Assembly: GCF_030373545.1 (NCBI RefSeq) | Contig: NZ_JAUDCO010000006.1 | Location: 62,001 to 126,000, forward strand | Length of the DNA: 64,000 nt | DNA from: Collinsella tanakaei | GTDB taxonomy: Bacteria > Actinomycetota > Coriobacteriia > Coriobacteriales > Coriobacteriaceae | Direction: 5' to 3' | In this document: piece by piece, positions 14,979 through 25,354 of the stretch | Position numbering within the stretch: the first letter of the stretch is position 1 | Layout of the letters: each line of letters starts with the position of its first letter | The notes under the pieces: generated by a model | Databases searched by the model: none | What the model saw: the letters and a program-made list of their open reading frames with translations, nothing else | Told to the model about the DNA's origin: nothing | Made by a program: the position numbers and the translations under genes

Positions 14979-17783
14979 CTACGCTCCGATGGCCTCGGCG
15001 CAACGATCGCAGATGTGCGCATGCTCGCCGTGGACACCGGTGGAGGTCCGGAAGTTCCAGCAGCGGTCGCAGCACTCGCCATGCGCGGCCTCGACCGTAG
15101 CGGTGAATTCATCGCCGCAGGTAAGCTCGAGCTCGGAGACGATGAAGAACTCTGCCAGATCGCAGGCCTTGTCACCGGTAAGCAGGCTGTAGGCCTCCGC
15201 CGGCGCGGTGGCGACGACACGCGTGGCCTGGCTCTTGGTGAACGTGCCGGCAGCGCGCGCCTCCTCGAGGGCCTTGGTCACGGCGCCGCGCAGCTCGAGG
15301 GCGGCCTCGAGGACAGGCTTGTACTCGTTGGCCTCCTCGAGGGTGATCGGGGCGTGGTACCAATCGAGCAGGGCCGCATAGCGCTGGTTGTCGCGGCAGC
15401 CTGCGGGCGCGAACTCCATGACCTCGTCGCAGGTATACGCCAAGATGGGCTGCAGGTCGCGCAGGAGCATCGAGAGCAGCTCAGCCAGCACCGTCTGGGC
15501 GCTGCGACGTGCCAGCGAACCGACCTTCTCGCAATACAGACGATCCTTCAGGGCATCGAGGTACACGTTGGAGAGCTCCGTGACGACGAAGTCGTACAGC
15601 GTGCGGTAGACGCGATTGAACTCGTAGGCGGCAAAGGCGTCGTCGACCTCGGCCTGAACCTGCGTCAAGCGCGCAAGCATGAGCTTGTCGAGCGGCAGCA
15701 GGTCGGCAAAGGCAACGCCCTCGGTCGCCGGGTCGAACTGGTCCTCGAGCTCGCCCAGCAGGAACCGGAAGGTGTTGCGGAAGCGACGGTACGCATCCGA
15801 GGTGCGAGCAAGGATCTCATGGTCGATGGCGACGTCCGTGGAGGTGTCCACGCTCGCGACCCACAGACGGATGATGTCGGCGCCCATCTCGTCGCAGACC
15901 TTGTTGGGGTCGATGACGTTGCCGAGCGACTTGGACATCTTGCGCCCCTGGCCGTCCAACGTGAAGCCCTGGGACACGACCGCCTTGTACGGCGCGATGC
16001 CGTTGGCGCCCACGCTCGTGAGCAGCGAGCTCTGGAACCAACCGCGGTGCTGGTCGGAACCCTCGAGGTACACGTCAGCGGGATACTCGAGCTCGTCGCG
16101 ACCCTGGCACACCGCGCGCCAGGACACACCGGAGTCCCACCACACATCGAGGATGTCGCGGTCGGCCTTGAGGTGATGGCCGCCGCACTTGGGGCATACG
16201 CAGGCGTCGCCCAGGTAGCTCTCGGGCGCATCCGTGAACCAGGCGTCGGAGCCCTTCTCGTGGAACAGCTTGATCACGGCGTCGAGCGTGTCGTCGTTCA
16301 TGATCTTCTCGCCGCAGTCGGCGCAGGTGTAGCTCGGGATGGGCACACCCCAGTTGCGCTGGCGCGAGATGCACCAGTCGGGACGCTGCTCGACCATGGC
16401 GCCGATGCGGTTGGCGGCGTGAGCGGGATACCACGTCACGTGGTTCTGGATCGCATCGCTCGCCTGCTCACGAAGACCGGTCTTGTCCATGGAGACGAAC
16501 CACTGGTCGGTTGCGCGGAACAGCACGGGGTTCTTGCAGCGCCAGCAGTGCGGATAGCTGTGCGTGATCTTGACGGACGCCACCAGTGTGCCGCGCTCGC
16601 GCAGGAACTCGATGATGTGGGGGTTGGCCTCATCGGTATCCATGCCGGAGAACGGACCGCCCGTGCCGAAGCTGTCGCCGACGTAGAACCTGCCGTCGTC
16701 GTCGACGGGCATGCAGATGTCCATGCCCTCCTTCATGCAGACATAGTAGTCGTCGACGCCGTGACCCGGCGAGTTGTGGACGATGCCGGTACCGTCCTCG
16801 GTGCCCACGTAGTCGGCGAGCAGCGCCACGCCCTCGACGTCGTCGAAGATGGGCTGGCGGTAGTGCAGATGGTCGAAGGTCTCGGCAGGCACCTCGTAGG
16901 GCTTGCCATCGACCACAACCGGCGTGCACTCCCAGCCGGCGACATCGCAGACCTTGGCAGCAAGATCCTTCAGCATGATCTCGGCGCGGCCGTCGTGCTC
17001 GATGGCGGTGTAGATAGCGCCGGGTTTCAAGGAGACGGCCTGGTCGGACGGTATGGTCCACGGGGTCGTCGTCCAGATGATGAAGTCGACCGGACCGGCG
17101 AAGGACTCCAGGCCGGCGGGCTTGGACGTCAGCTCGAAGCGCACGTAGATGGAGGGCGAGGTCTCGTCGGAGTACTCGATCTCGGCCTCGGCGAGCGCGG
17201 TGTGGCAATGCTTGCACCAGTGAACCGGCTTATGGCCGCGATAGATCATGCCGCGGTCGAACATGGCCTTGAAGACCTCGATATCGGCGGCATCGTGCTG
17301 ATGGTACAGGGTGAGATAGGGATTGTCCCAATCGCCCAGCACGCCCAGGCGCTTGAAGCCCTCGCGCTGCAGGTCGATGTTCTCGACGGCGAACTTGCGG
17401 CACAGCTCGCGGATCTCGGCCACCGGCGTCGCGTTGAACTTCTCGGTGCCGAGCATCTCCTCGACCTTGTGCTCGATCGGCTGGCCATGGCAGTCCCAAC
17501 CGGGAACATACGGCGTCTGGAAGCCCTGCATGGCCTGATAGCGCTCGATGATGTCCTTGGAGATCTTATTCATGGCATGGCCGATGTGGATGGGGCCGTT
17601 GGCATACGGAGGACCGTCGTGCAGGATGAACTTGTCGTGCCCCTCGTTCTTCTTGAGCATCTGCTCGTAAACCTTATCCTGCTGCCAGCGGCGCAGGCGC
17701 TCAGGCTCGCGCTGCGCCAGCGCAGCCCTCATGGGGAACTTGGTTTTGGGCAGGTTCATGCTGCCCTTGTACTCGTTTGCCAC
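14979..17783 (-). CDS. ileS: Isoleucyl-tRNA synthetase
   Basis: A 934-residue class I synthetase. HIGH is present in GPIHIGHAMNK near residue 55 and KMSKS in GRKMSKSLGN, with the CP1 editing domain between them and a C-terminal zinc-binding segment with two CxxC pairs (CDRC and CDRC, about 25 residues apart) as in the bacterial-type enzyme. Editing-site threonines are consistent with removal of Val-tRNA-Ile. I start at GTG 17783, with AGGGG five bases upstream; the longer frame above it lies within the leader terminator. It is the first gene after a T-box leader, so expression should rise when tRNA-Ile is uncharged. A very long open frame on the opposite strand is only a codon-bias shadow. 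Confidence 0.97.
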   Translation of the reverse strand: MANEYKGSMNLPKTKFPMRAALAQREPERLRRWQQDKVYEQMLKKNEGHDKFILHDGPPYANGPIHIGHAMNKISKDIIERYQAMQGFQTPYVPGWDCHGQPIEHKVEEMLGTEKFNATPVAEIRELCRKFAVENIDLQREGFKRLGVLGDWDNPYLTLYHQHDAADIEVFKAMFDRGMIYRGHKPVHWCKHCHTALAEAEIEYSDETSPSIYVRFELTSKPAGLESFAGPVDFIIWTTTPWTIPSDQAVSLKPGAIYTAIEHDGRAEIMLKDLAAKVCDVAGWECTPVVVDGKPYEVPAETFDHLHYRQPIFDDVEGVALLADYVGTEDGTGIVHNSPGHGVDDYYVCMKEGMDICMPVDDDGRFYVGDSFGTGGPFSGMDTDEANPHIIEFLRERGTLVASVKITHSYPHCWRCKNPVLFRATDQWFVSMDKTGLREQASDAIQNHVTWYPAHAANRIGAMVEQRPDWCISRQRNWGVPIPSYTCADCGEKIMNDDTLDAVIKLFHEKGSDAWFTDAPESYLGDACVCPKCGGHHLKADRDILDVWWDSGVSWRAVCQGRDELEYPADVYLEGSDQHRGWFQSSLLTSVGANGIAPYKAVVSQGFTLDGQGRKMSKSLGNVIDPNKVCDEMGADIIRLWVASVDTSTDVAIDHEILARTSDAYRRFRNTFRFLLGELEDQFDPATEGVAFADLLPLDKLMLARLTQVQAEVDDAFAAYEFNRVYRTLYDFVVTELSNVYLDALKDRLYCEKVGSLARRSAQTVLAELLSMLLRDLQPILAYTCDEVMEFAPAGCRDNQRYAALLDWYHAPITLEEANEYKPVLEAALELRGAVTKALEEARAAGTFTKSQATRVVATAPAEAYSLLTGDKACDLAEFFIVSELELTCGDEFTATVEAAHGECCDRCWNFRTSTGVHGEHAHICDRCAEAIGA

Positions 17784-17820
17784 GAATACCCCTTTCGTTC
17801 TACTGGGCGCTTGTCGCATG

Positions 17821-17860
17821 AAAAAAGCGCCCGTCCCTTCAAGCTGGGACGAAGCGCCTT
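17821..17860 (-). terminator. Intrinsic terminator of the ileS T-box leader
   Basis: On the minus strand GGCGCTTCGTCCC (17846-17858) pairs imperfectly with GGGACGGGCGC (17827-17837), followed directly by six Ts. This is the terminator that the T-box antiterminator would compete with, so regulation is at the transcription level. Confidence 0.8.
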
Positions 17861-18105
17861 GAATGCACGGACCTAGGTCCGCGCGAGCTCCTCGCTATAC
17901 CACCCAGCTTAGGCACGCATGGTGCCCGTACTCGGCCGACCACATGACGGCGGTCGTCCCGGCGACGTCTACTGAAAAGGATCGCTCCTTTCGTTCGGGC
18001 CGCAGCTCCAGGGTGATATTCGCTCGGTCGCGCGCGCGGACTTTGCAGCTACCGTCCGCTCTCTTGTGCGCGCGGGGGCCGGCTACTCCTCCCCTTCACA
18101 GCCAT
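17821..18105 (-). promoter_or_regulatory. T-box riboswitch leader of ileS (isoleucine specifier)
   Basis: The 300-odd bases between the ileS start and the MBL gene hold a structured leader with no protein gene. The T-box-like motif is UGGGUGGUAUAGCG (17893-17906), close to the consensus AGGGUGGNACCGCG. A candidate specifier codon AUC followed by A is at 18015-18017, about 110 bases upstream of the T-box, and a strong terminator sits just before the start codon. Uncharged tRNA-Ile should pair with the specifier and T-box and favour the antiterminator. The specifier and gene identity agree, which supports the assignment. Stem boundaries are approximate because I folded it by eye. Confidence 0.82.
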
Positions 18106-18112
18106 GGCAGGA

Positions 18113-18118
18113 ATTGTA
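18113..18118 (-). promoter_or_regulatory. Candidate -10 box for the ileS leader
   Basis: TACAAT on the minus strand at the upstream end of the T-box leader. No convincing -35 box is visible at the expected distance. Confidence 0.4.
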
Positions 18119-18197
18119 GCACGTCGCCCGTGCGCGAACACGTATATCGCACATCACGAGGTCTTCACATGAACTGCGATAGCGCTGATGCAGGTTG

Positions 18198-18998
18198 CTA
18201 CAGCTCTATGACGTCCAGATCGTCGGGCACGATGAGGTTGCCATGGAAATAGACCAAGCCCTCTGCGGAATAGAGCTCGCGCCGATGTGCGATGCTCTTG
18301 TCCTCGGTGTGATAGAGCACAAGGTTCTTGACGCCAAGTCGCTCGGCAAGCTCGCAGGCGTCCTTGACGGTGGAATGGTGCTTCTCATAGGGTCGGAACA
18401 CGTCGGCCTGCGCATGGAGGCAAAACGCCTCGTGCAAAAGCCAGGTGGCGCCGGCGGCGTAGGGCTCCTCGCGATCGTTGTACGGCTCGTCGCCGCAGCA
18501 GCACAGGCTGCGGCCCTCTCCCAGGTCCATATGGAAGCCGAACTGCTTGGCCTTCGTCGAGGCGATGTCGAAGAACGTCACGGCATGGCCGATAAGCTCA
18601 CGCGTCTCCCCGTCACCCACGACGACGAGGTGAAGCCTATCGTCGATATACGCCGCATCCTTAGATGCCAGCAGCGTGGAGGCCATATCGCGCAAGATGG
18701 CGATGACCTCGTCGTGTCCATAGATCGTCGCCTCGCCGTCGTAGGTCCCGCGGCGCATGTTCTGGCAGATCATGCGCATGAGCCATACGATGCCGAATAG
18801 GTGGTCGATATGCTTGTGCGTGACGAAGACCTCGCGCAGGTCCTTCCAATCGATTCCGGCGCGCTTGAGCTGCGCGAGCAGCATGTTGCCACCGCCTCCG
18901 TCAACCAGCAGGTGACGATCGTCATCGGAGATGACGAAACACGTGTTATAGCATTCGGTCACCGGTGCGTTTCCGGTGCCCAACATGGTGAGCTTCAT
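18198..18998 (-). CDS. Metallo-beta-lactamase-fold hydrolase (RNase Z-like)
   Basis: A 266-residue MBL-fold protein with the zinc motif THKHIDH at about residues 62-68, the N-terminal LGTGNAPVTECYNTC strand and a later LHEAFC segment with an additional His ligand. The arrangement resembles RNase Z/ElaC and phosphodiesterase-type MBL proteins rather than lactamases. The RNase Z exosite is not obvious, so tRNA 3'-processing is not assigned. ATG 18998 is well supported by AAGGAG five bases upstream. It is divergent from the Gfo/Idh gene at 19105 with a 106 bp shared control region. Three consecutive cysteines (CCC, near residue 170) are an odd feature. Confidence 0.85.
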   Translation of the reverse strand: MKLTMLGTGNAPVTECYNTCFVISDDDRHLLVDGGGGNMLLAQLKRAGIDWKDLREVFVTHKHIDHLFGIVWLMRMICQNMRRGTYDGEATIYGHDEVIAILRDMASTLLASKDAAYIDDRLHLVVVGDGETRELIGHAVTFFDIASTKAKQFGFHMDLGEGRSLCCCGDEPYNDREEPYAAGATWLLHEAFCLHAQADVFRPYEKHHSTVKDACELAERLGVKNLVLYHTEDKSIAHRRELYSAEGLVYFHGNLIVPDDLDVIEL

Positions 18999-19104
18999 AT
19001 ACACTCCTTCAAGAGCATCGCAGGCGATCGAGACCGGGCATATTGTGACGCAAATGCGGCAGGGCCCGCCTGCGCACGATAACACACCATGAAAGGAGCA
19101 ACCG

Positions 19105-20085
19105 ATGCGCGTTGGATATCTTGGGGCGGGCAACATCTCAAGCCAGATGGCTGCAACGATCATGCGGATGGAAGAGGCGGAGAACTTCGCCGTCGCAGCG
19201 CGCGAGTACGAACGCGCCCAAGCTTTTGCCGAGCGCTGGGGCTTTACGCGGGCATACGACTCCTATGAGGAACTCCTTGCCGATCCAGATGTGGACCTCG
19301 TCTACATAGCGCTCCCCCATTCCCATCACTACGAATGGACGCTCAAGGCGATCGAGGCAGGCCATCACGTCCTGTGCGAGAAGGCCTTTGCCGCCAATGA
19401 ACACCAGGCACGCGAGATGATCGCGGCAGCCCGCAAACGGGGCGTCCTGCTCGCCGAGGCCATCTGGACCCGGTACATGCCCTCGCGAACCATCATCGAC
19501 AACCTGCTTGCCGAGGGGTCGATCGGCGACGTCGTTACCGTCGATGCCAACCTTGGCTATAAAGTCGATATGAACCGACGCATGACAGATCCGGCGCTGG
19601 CCGGCGGGGCCCTGCTGGACCTTACGGTGTACCCTCTGAACTTCGCGAGCATGGTGCTCGGTAATGACATCGAGCGCATCGATGCGCACATGGTCCCCAT
19701 CGCGACGGGCGTAGATGGCCAGGATTCGGTCACCCTCACCTATCCCGGCGGACGCATGGCGACCATGTTCACGACCATGCACACCATGACCGACCGGCGC
19801 GGCCTCATCTGCGGTACGAAAGGCTTCATCAGCGTCGAGAACATCAACAACCCGCAGCGTATCGACGTCTACGACGCCGACGGCCTCACCTGCTCGCTCC
19901 GGGAATCCATCGAGGTTCCAGCGCAGATCACCGGTTATGAATACGAGATTCTTTCCTGCAAGCGCACCATCGAGGAGGAACGCATCGAATGCCCCGAGAT
20001 GCCCCATGACGAGACGCTCGCAATCATGCGGCTGCTCGATCGGATTCGTGCTCAGTTCGGCATCGTCTTTCCGTTCGAGCGGTAG
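19105..20085 (+). CDS. Gfo/Idh/MocA family NAD(P)-dependent oxidoreductase
   Basis: A 326-residue two-domain dehydrogenase. The Rossmann fold opens with YLGAGNISSQM, and the active-site region has LPHSHHYEW then CEKAFA, where EKP-like Lys normally contacts cofactor and substrate. The C-terminal alpha/beta domain contains GGALLDLTVYPLNF, which resembles the dihydrodiol-dehydrogenase and glucose-fructose oxidoreductase branch. The substrate is probably a sugar or cyclic polyol and cannot be specified. AAAGGAG lies 6 bases before ATG. It runs in the same direction as the glycerol-dehydrogenase-like gene 92 bases downstream, and the two may share a carbohydrate pathway even though the second appears to have its own promoter. 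Confidence 0.88.
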   Translation: MRVGYLGAGNISSQMAATIMRMEEAENFAVAAREYERAQAFAERWGFTRAYDSYEELLADPDVDLVYIALPHSHHYEWTLKAIEAGHHVLCEKAFAANEHQAREMIAAARKRGVLLAEAIWTRYMPSRTIIDNLLAEGSIGDVVTVDANLGYKVDMNRRMTDPALAGGALLDLTVYPLNFASMVLGNDIERIDAHMVPIATGVDGQDSVTLTYPGGRMATMFTTMHTMTDRRGLICGTKGFISVENINNPQRIDVYDADGLTCSLRESIEVPAQITGYEYEILSCKRTIEEERIECPEMPHDETLAIMRLLDRIRAQFGIVFPFER

Positions 20086-20109
20086 TGCCGACGTTTCAAT
20101 GACCTTCCT

Positions 20110-20136
20110 TTGAGAGCGCGATTTCGCACGTATAAT
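20110..20136 (+). promoter_or_regulatory. Candidate promoter of the glycerol dehydrogenase-like gene
   Basis: TTGAGA (20110-20115) and TATAAT (20131-20136) are separated by 15 bp, shorter than the ideal 17. The -10 is perfect and lies about 40 bases before the start codon at 20177. Confidence 0.5.
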
Positions 20137-20176
20137 CGACAAGACGGACACCATTCGTGGAAAGAAGGCACAACAG

Positions 20177-21265
20177 ATGCGCACGGTTCAAATGAGCGAC
20201 TATACCGTTGGCGAGGATGCGTTCGACGCGATTCCCGCCACGCTGGCAAATTATGGGGCGAAACGCGTCGTGCTCGTCGGCGGAAAGCGCGCGCTGGCCG
20301 CCGCCGCACCGGGCATCGCCGACGCGCTTGCGAACACGGATATCGAGATTCTTGACACCATCGTCTACGGCACCGATGCGACGCAGACCAACGTCGACCG
20401 CTTGGCCGCGACCCCTGCCTTTGCGCAGTCCGACGTTGCGTTCGCCATCGGCGGCGGCAAGGCCATCGACACCGTCAAGACGGCAGCTATGGCAACGAAC
20501 AAGACGGTCTTCTCGGTACCGACCATCTGCTCCAACTGCTCCGCGGCAACCGCCATCGCGGTCATCTACCATGACGACGGATCGTTGAAGGGCTATGCCT
20601 ATCCCCCCTGCCCCGCCCATATCTTCATCAACCCCCGCATCATCGCCGAGGCTCCCGCCGAGTACTTCTGGGCGGGCGTGGGCGATGCCCTCTCAAAGCA
20701 GCCCGAGGTGGAATGGGCGACGAGCACGCGCGAGCTCGGCCACACCGCAAGCCTGGGCCTGGCGCTTGCGCATACCTGCACTGAGCCGCTCATGAGATGG
20801 GGCGTCCAGGGTCTCGAGGACGTGCGCAGCAATCGTTCCAGCGAGGCGGTTCGCCAGATTGCCCTGGATGTCGTCGTGAACACCGGATATGTGTCGAATC
20901 TGACCAATCAGCCCGACTTCTACTACAACTCGACGCTCGCGCATGCCTTCTACAACGGTTCGACCGGCGTTCACCGCGAAGGTAAGGTGCATCTGCACGG
21001 CGAGGTCGTCTCGTTCGGCGTGCTCGTTATGTTCGCCTACACGAACATGAACGCCGAGCTTGAACGCTACGCGAAGTTCAACAAGCGCATGGGCCTGCCG
21101 GTGACCTTGGCCGAGCTCGATCTGGATGAAAGCCACCTCGAGGCCATCTGCACATATGCCCACGAGACCAACGAATGGAAGCAGGCGAATCCCGAACCGT
21201 TCGACGACACGCGCTTCATCGAAGCCATGAAGGCCGCCGACGCGTTTGGTCGCTCCCTTTCCTAA
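20177..21265 (+). CDS. Iron-containing alcohol dehydrogenase, glycerol dehydrogenase-like (GldA type)
   Basis: A 362-residue member of the iron-dependent ADH/dehydroquinate-synthase-like fold, closest by eye to glycerol dehydrogenases. NAD binding is through FAIGGGKAIDTVK near residues 92-104. The metal ligands expected of GldA are the Asp in WAGVGDALSK, the His in TLAHAFYN and the His in HLHGEVVSFG, so the active site looks complete. The usual reaction is NAD-linked oxidation of glycerol to dihydroxyacetone, but relatives act on other polyols or hydroxy-ketones. It follows the Gfo/Idh gene. A perfect bidirectional terminator lies just after the stop codon. Confidence 0.87.
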   Translation: MRTVQMSDYTVGEDAFDAIPATLANYGAKRVVLVGGKRALAAAAPGIADALANTDIEILDTIVYGTDATQTNVDRLAATPAFAQSDVAFAIGGGKAIDTVKTAAMATNKTVFSVPTICSNCSAATAIAVIYHDDGSLKGYAYPPCPAHIFINPRIIAEAPAEYFWAGVGDALSKQPEVEWATSTRELGHTASLGLALAHTCTEPLMRWGVQGLEDVRSNRSSEAVRQIALDVVVNTGYVSNLTNQPDFYYNSTLAHAFYNGSTGVHREGKVHLHGEVVSFGVLVMFAYTNMNAELERYAKFNKRMGLPVTLAELDLDESHLEAICTYAHETNEWKQANPEPFDDTRFIEAMKAADAFGRSLS

Positions 21266-21285
21266 CGAAATCTCAGCCATATGAC

Positions 21286-21322
21286 GACGGGTGGGTACCG
21301 ATGCTGTCGGTACCCACCCGTC
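21286..21322. terminator. Bidirectional terminator between convergent genes
   Basis: A perfect 16-bp stem (21286-21301 with 21307-21322) around a five-base loop TGCTG, placed between the stop codons of the convergent genes at 21265 and 21365. The stem is followed by TTGTG on the plus strand, so it should serve both directions. Confidence 0.75.
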
Positions 21323-21364
21323 TTGTGTACGCAGTCACGCGATCGACGACGCTGCGTGAAACCC

Positions 21365-21982
21365 TTACTCCTCGACCTCGAGCGCAGAGGGGGTTTCAGC
21401 AGGCTGCTCGACCGGCATCGGCTTGACCGGCTGCTCAGGAGCGGTCGGCGCGGCGCCGAGCTTGGCACCGCAGTTCATGCAGAACGCGTCGCCCTCGCCC
21501 ACGGCGGCCCCGCAGTTGGGGCAGACCGGAGTAGGAGCTTGCGGAGCTGCGGGGGCAGCAGGAGCGGCCACGGGCGCCTGAGCTGCCGCGAGCGCAGCCT
21601 GGACCTCGGCCATGGGCTTGCCGCAGCCCGAGCAGAACATATCGGTCGCCGCCATGCGGGTGTGGCAGAACGGGCACTCGATCGAAACGGCAGCCTGCGC
21701 GGCGGCCGCAGCCTGGCGCTCGATTTCATCGAGCTGAGCCTGGATGTTCGCGCGCTCCTGATCGATCGCCGCGATACCGTCGTAGAGAGCCTCGCGGCCG
21801 GTGCGCATCGCAGGGTCGTCCTTGGTTACATCGTACAGGCTCGCACCGAGCTGCGCAGCGAGCTGCTGGCGACGCTTCATCGCATCGCTCATCTGGTTCT
21901 TAAGCTTCATCGACTCCACGCCGCGGTTGGCGCCGGCCATACCCCGGTTGACGGAAGCCTGCACATCATCGAGAAAACCCAC
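21365..21982 (-). CDS. Double zinc-ribbon protein with N-terminal helical domain
   Basis: A 205-residue protein with a charged helical N-terminus (about 1-95, heptad-like and rich in Gln and Ala) and two C-terminal zinc ribbons. The first has CPFC and CSGC near residues 102-120; the second has CPNC and CMNC near residues 155-175. An Ala/Pro-rich linker joins them and the tail is acidic (ALEVEE). The start is GTG with AAAGGAG seven bases upstream. The function is unknown; such zinc-ribbon proteins are common in Coriobacteriia and Firmicutes and may be scaffold or envelope-stress factors. It shares direction with the NYN-LOTUS gene 95 bases upstream. Confidence 0.8.
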   Translation of the reverse strand: MGFLDDVQASVNRGMAGANRGVESMKLKNQMSDAMKRRQQLAAQLGASLYDVTKDDPAMRTGREALYDGIAAIDQERANIQAQLDEIERQAAAAAQAAVSIECPFCHTRMAATDMFCSGCGKPMAEVQAALAAAQAPVAAPAAPAAPQAPTPVCPNCGAAVGEGDAFCMNCGAKLGAAPTAPEQPVKPMPVEQPAETPSALEVEE

Positions 21983-22077
21983 GGTAGTGCTCCTTTCAAG
22001 ACGCCGTGACGCATACCAGTATCGTATATTTCAAATGCACCTGCACCCAGAATCATAGGGACGCGGCTGATTCCACC

Positions 22078-23022
22078 TTAATTTTCAATGAGGCGAAGGT
22101 AGATCTGACGCCTGCCGCCGCTGACGTCCGGCTCATCGAACTCGTAGGTGCCCAGCGACTTGAGGAAGGGATGGAGCTTCTTGAAGCCGTAGTTGCGGAC
22201 GTCGAAGTCCGGCAGGCGCTTTCCAAGCTGGTCACCGAGAAGCCCAAGGGAGACCCACCCGTCGTCATCGGAAAACTTCTCCGCGATCGCATCGATGTTC
22301 TCCCTGATCTTCTTCAGATGGCGACGGCGGTCGGCACGGCTCATCTCACCGAAGGCGAGCTCGCCGGCATCATCTTCATCGTCGACGGCCTCGGTCGAGG
22401 ACGCGGCGCCGCGCGCTCCCCCTTCGTCGCCCGGACGTCTCTTGGGGCTTGTCGACGAAGGCTCGAAGACGTCGTCATCGGAGGCCTGGCGCCCACCGCG
22501 CTGCGCGCGCTTCCGACGGGTACGGGGGGTCGAAGCCGTATCTTCCTCATCCTCGTCGTCGGCCACCGAGCTGGCGGCATAGAGCAAATCGAGGTACTTG
22601 AACTGATTGCACGCCGAGATGAACGGTTGAGGGGTCTTCTGCTCGCCCATGCCGATCACCTTCATGCCGCTTTCGCGCAGGCGCGCGACGAGCCTCGTGA
22701 AATCAGAATCGGAGCTGACGATAGCGAAGCCGTCGACGGTGTCCGAATAGAGAATGTCCATTGCGTCGATTATCATGGCGGAGTCGGTGGCGCTCTTGCC
22801 CGTCGTGTAGCTGTACTGCTGCATAGGGATGATCGAGTTGTCGAGCAGGCAGGTCTTCCACGAGGAAAGCCGCTGGCTCGTCCAATCGCCGTAGATGCGC
22901 TTGTACGTGGCGACGCCGGAGTTCGCCACCTCGTCCAGAATAACCTTGATGTATTTCGGCGCGATGTTGTCAGCGTCGATCAGAATCGCAAATCGTAAGT
23001 CACGTGAGGTCTCAGTTGCCAT
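22078..23022 (-). CDS. NYN-domain putative ribonuclease with C-terminal LOTUS/OST-HTH domain
   Basis: A 314-residue protein. The N-terminal NYN (PIN-like) domain has the acidic residues of the nuclease site in LIDADNI, near residue 16, and SSDSDFTRLV near residues 103-112. A poorly ordered acidic and basic linker (about 150-235) follows, then a C-terminal OST-HTH/LOTUS-like domain (about 240-312) with GWVSLGLLGDQLGKRLPDF. In the LabA/DUF88 group this architecture is taken to indicate an RNA-binding endonuclease, but the substrate is unknown. ATG 23022 follows AAAGG. It is preceded by the ftsH terminator, so it is probably transcribed from a promoter in 23023-23160. Confidence 0.88.
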   Translation of the reverse strand: MATETSRDLRFAILIDADNIAPKYIKVILDEVANSGVATYKRIYGDWTSQRLSSWKTCLLDNSIIPMQQYSYTTGKSATDSAMIIDAMDILYSDTVDGFAIVSSDSDFTRLVARLRESGMKVIGMGEQKTPQPFISACNQFKYLDLLYAASSVADDEDEEDTASTPRTRRKRAQRGGRQASDDDVFEPSSTSPKRRPGDEGGARGAASSTEAVDDEDDAGELAFGEMSRADRRRHLKKIRENIDAIAEKFSDDDGWVSLGLLGDQLGKRLPDFDVRNYGFKKLHPFLKSLGTYEFDEPDVSGGRRQIYLRLIEN

Positions 23023-23163
23023 AGATGCCTTTCAGTAGAAGCGGGGCACGCGATGATCTGGCGCCCGGTCGAAGCGGATAGGTTATCGTTCTGATTCATG
23101 ATACCCGCAATGACGTTACGATCGGACCAATACGACATGCGGAACAGCGGATACCAAGCACGA

Positions 23164-23189
23164 GAACGCCCCGCCGAAGCGGGGCGTTC
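23164..23189 (-). terminator. Terminator hairpin after ftsH
   Basis: GAACGCCCCGC and GCGGGGCGTTC form a perfect 11-bp stem with a UUCG-type tetraloop on the minus strand. It lies 33 bases after the ftsH stop at 23222. Only a short T-poor tail follows, but the stem is very stable. Confidence 0.7.
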
Positions 23190-23221
23190 AAACGCACTGA
23201 GATACCGATGAGAAGGAACCC

Positions 23222-25132
<1,911 letters not shown>

Positions 25133-25291
25133 CGAATACTCCGTCTCGTACGGTTTGCAATGGTACAAAGATACCCGAATGCGCAGATGATAATCACGCT
25201 CCTACCCCGATTCCATCTGGGGACATAGCGATGACGTGGAATGGGTTCAGGCGGAACTTCACATATGCAATGCTTCCTGCTGACCAAACCT

Positions 25292-25322
25292 TTGCCAACC
25301 ATTATCTGCCACCTGCTATCAT
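25292..25322 (+). promoter_or_regulatory. Candidate extended -10 promoter for the MATE gene
   Basis: TTGCCA (25292-25297) and TATCAT (25317-25322) with a TG two bases before the -10. The spacer is 19 bp, long for a plain sigma-70 promoter, but the extended -10 could compensate. It ends about 33 bases before the start codon. Confidence 0.45.
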
Positions 25323-25354
25323 GCTCAGGGCACACAACGTGGAAGGGATGGGAT

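Noticed and set aside
14334-17876. An open frame of about 1180 codons antisense to ileS and lspA
   Set aside because: It is explained by the G+C-rich codon bias of the real minus-strand genes; it has no recognisable domains and the predicted product is Arg/Glu/His-rich, typical of an antisense shadow.
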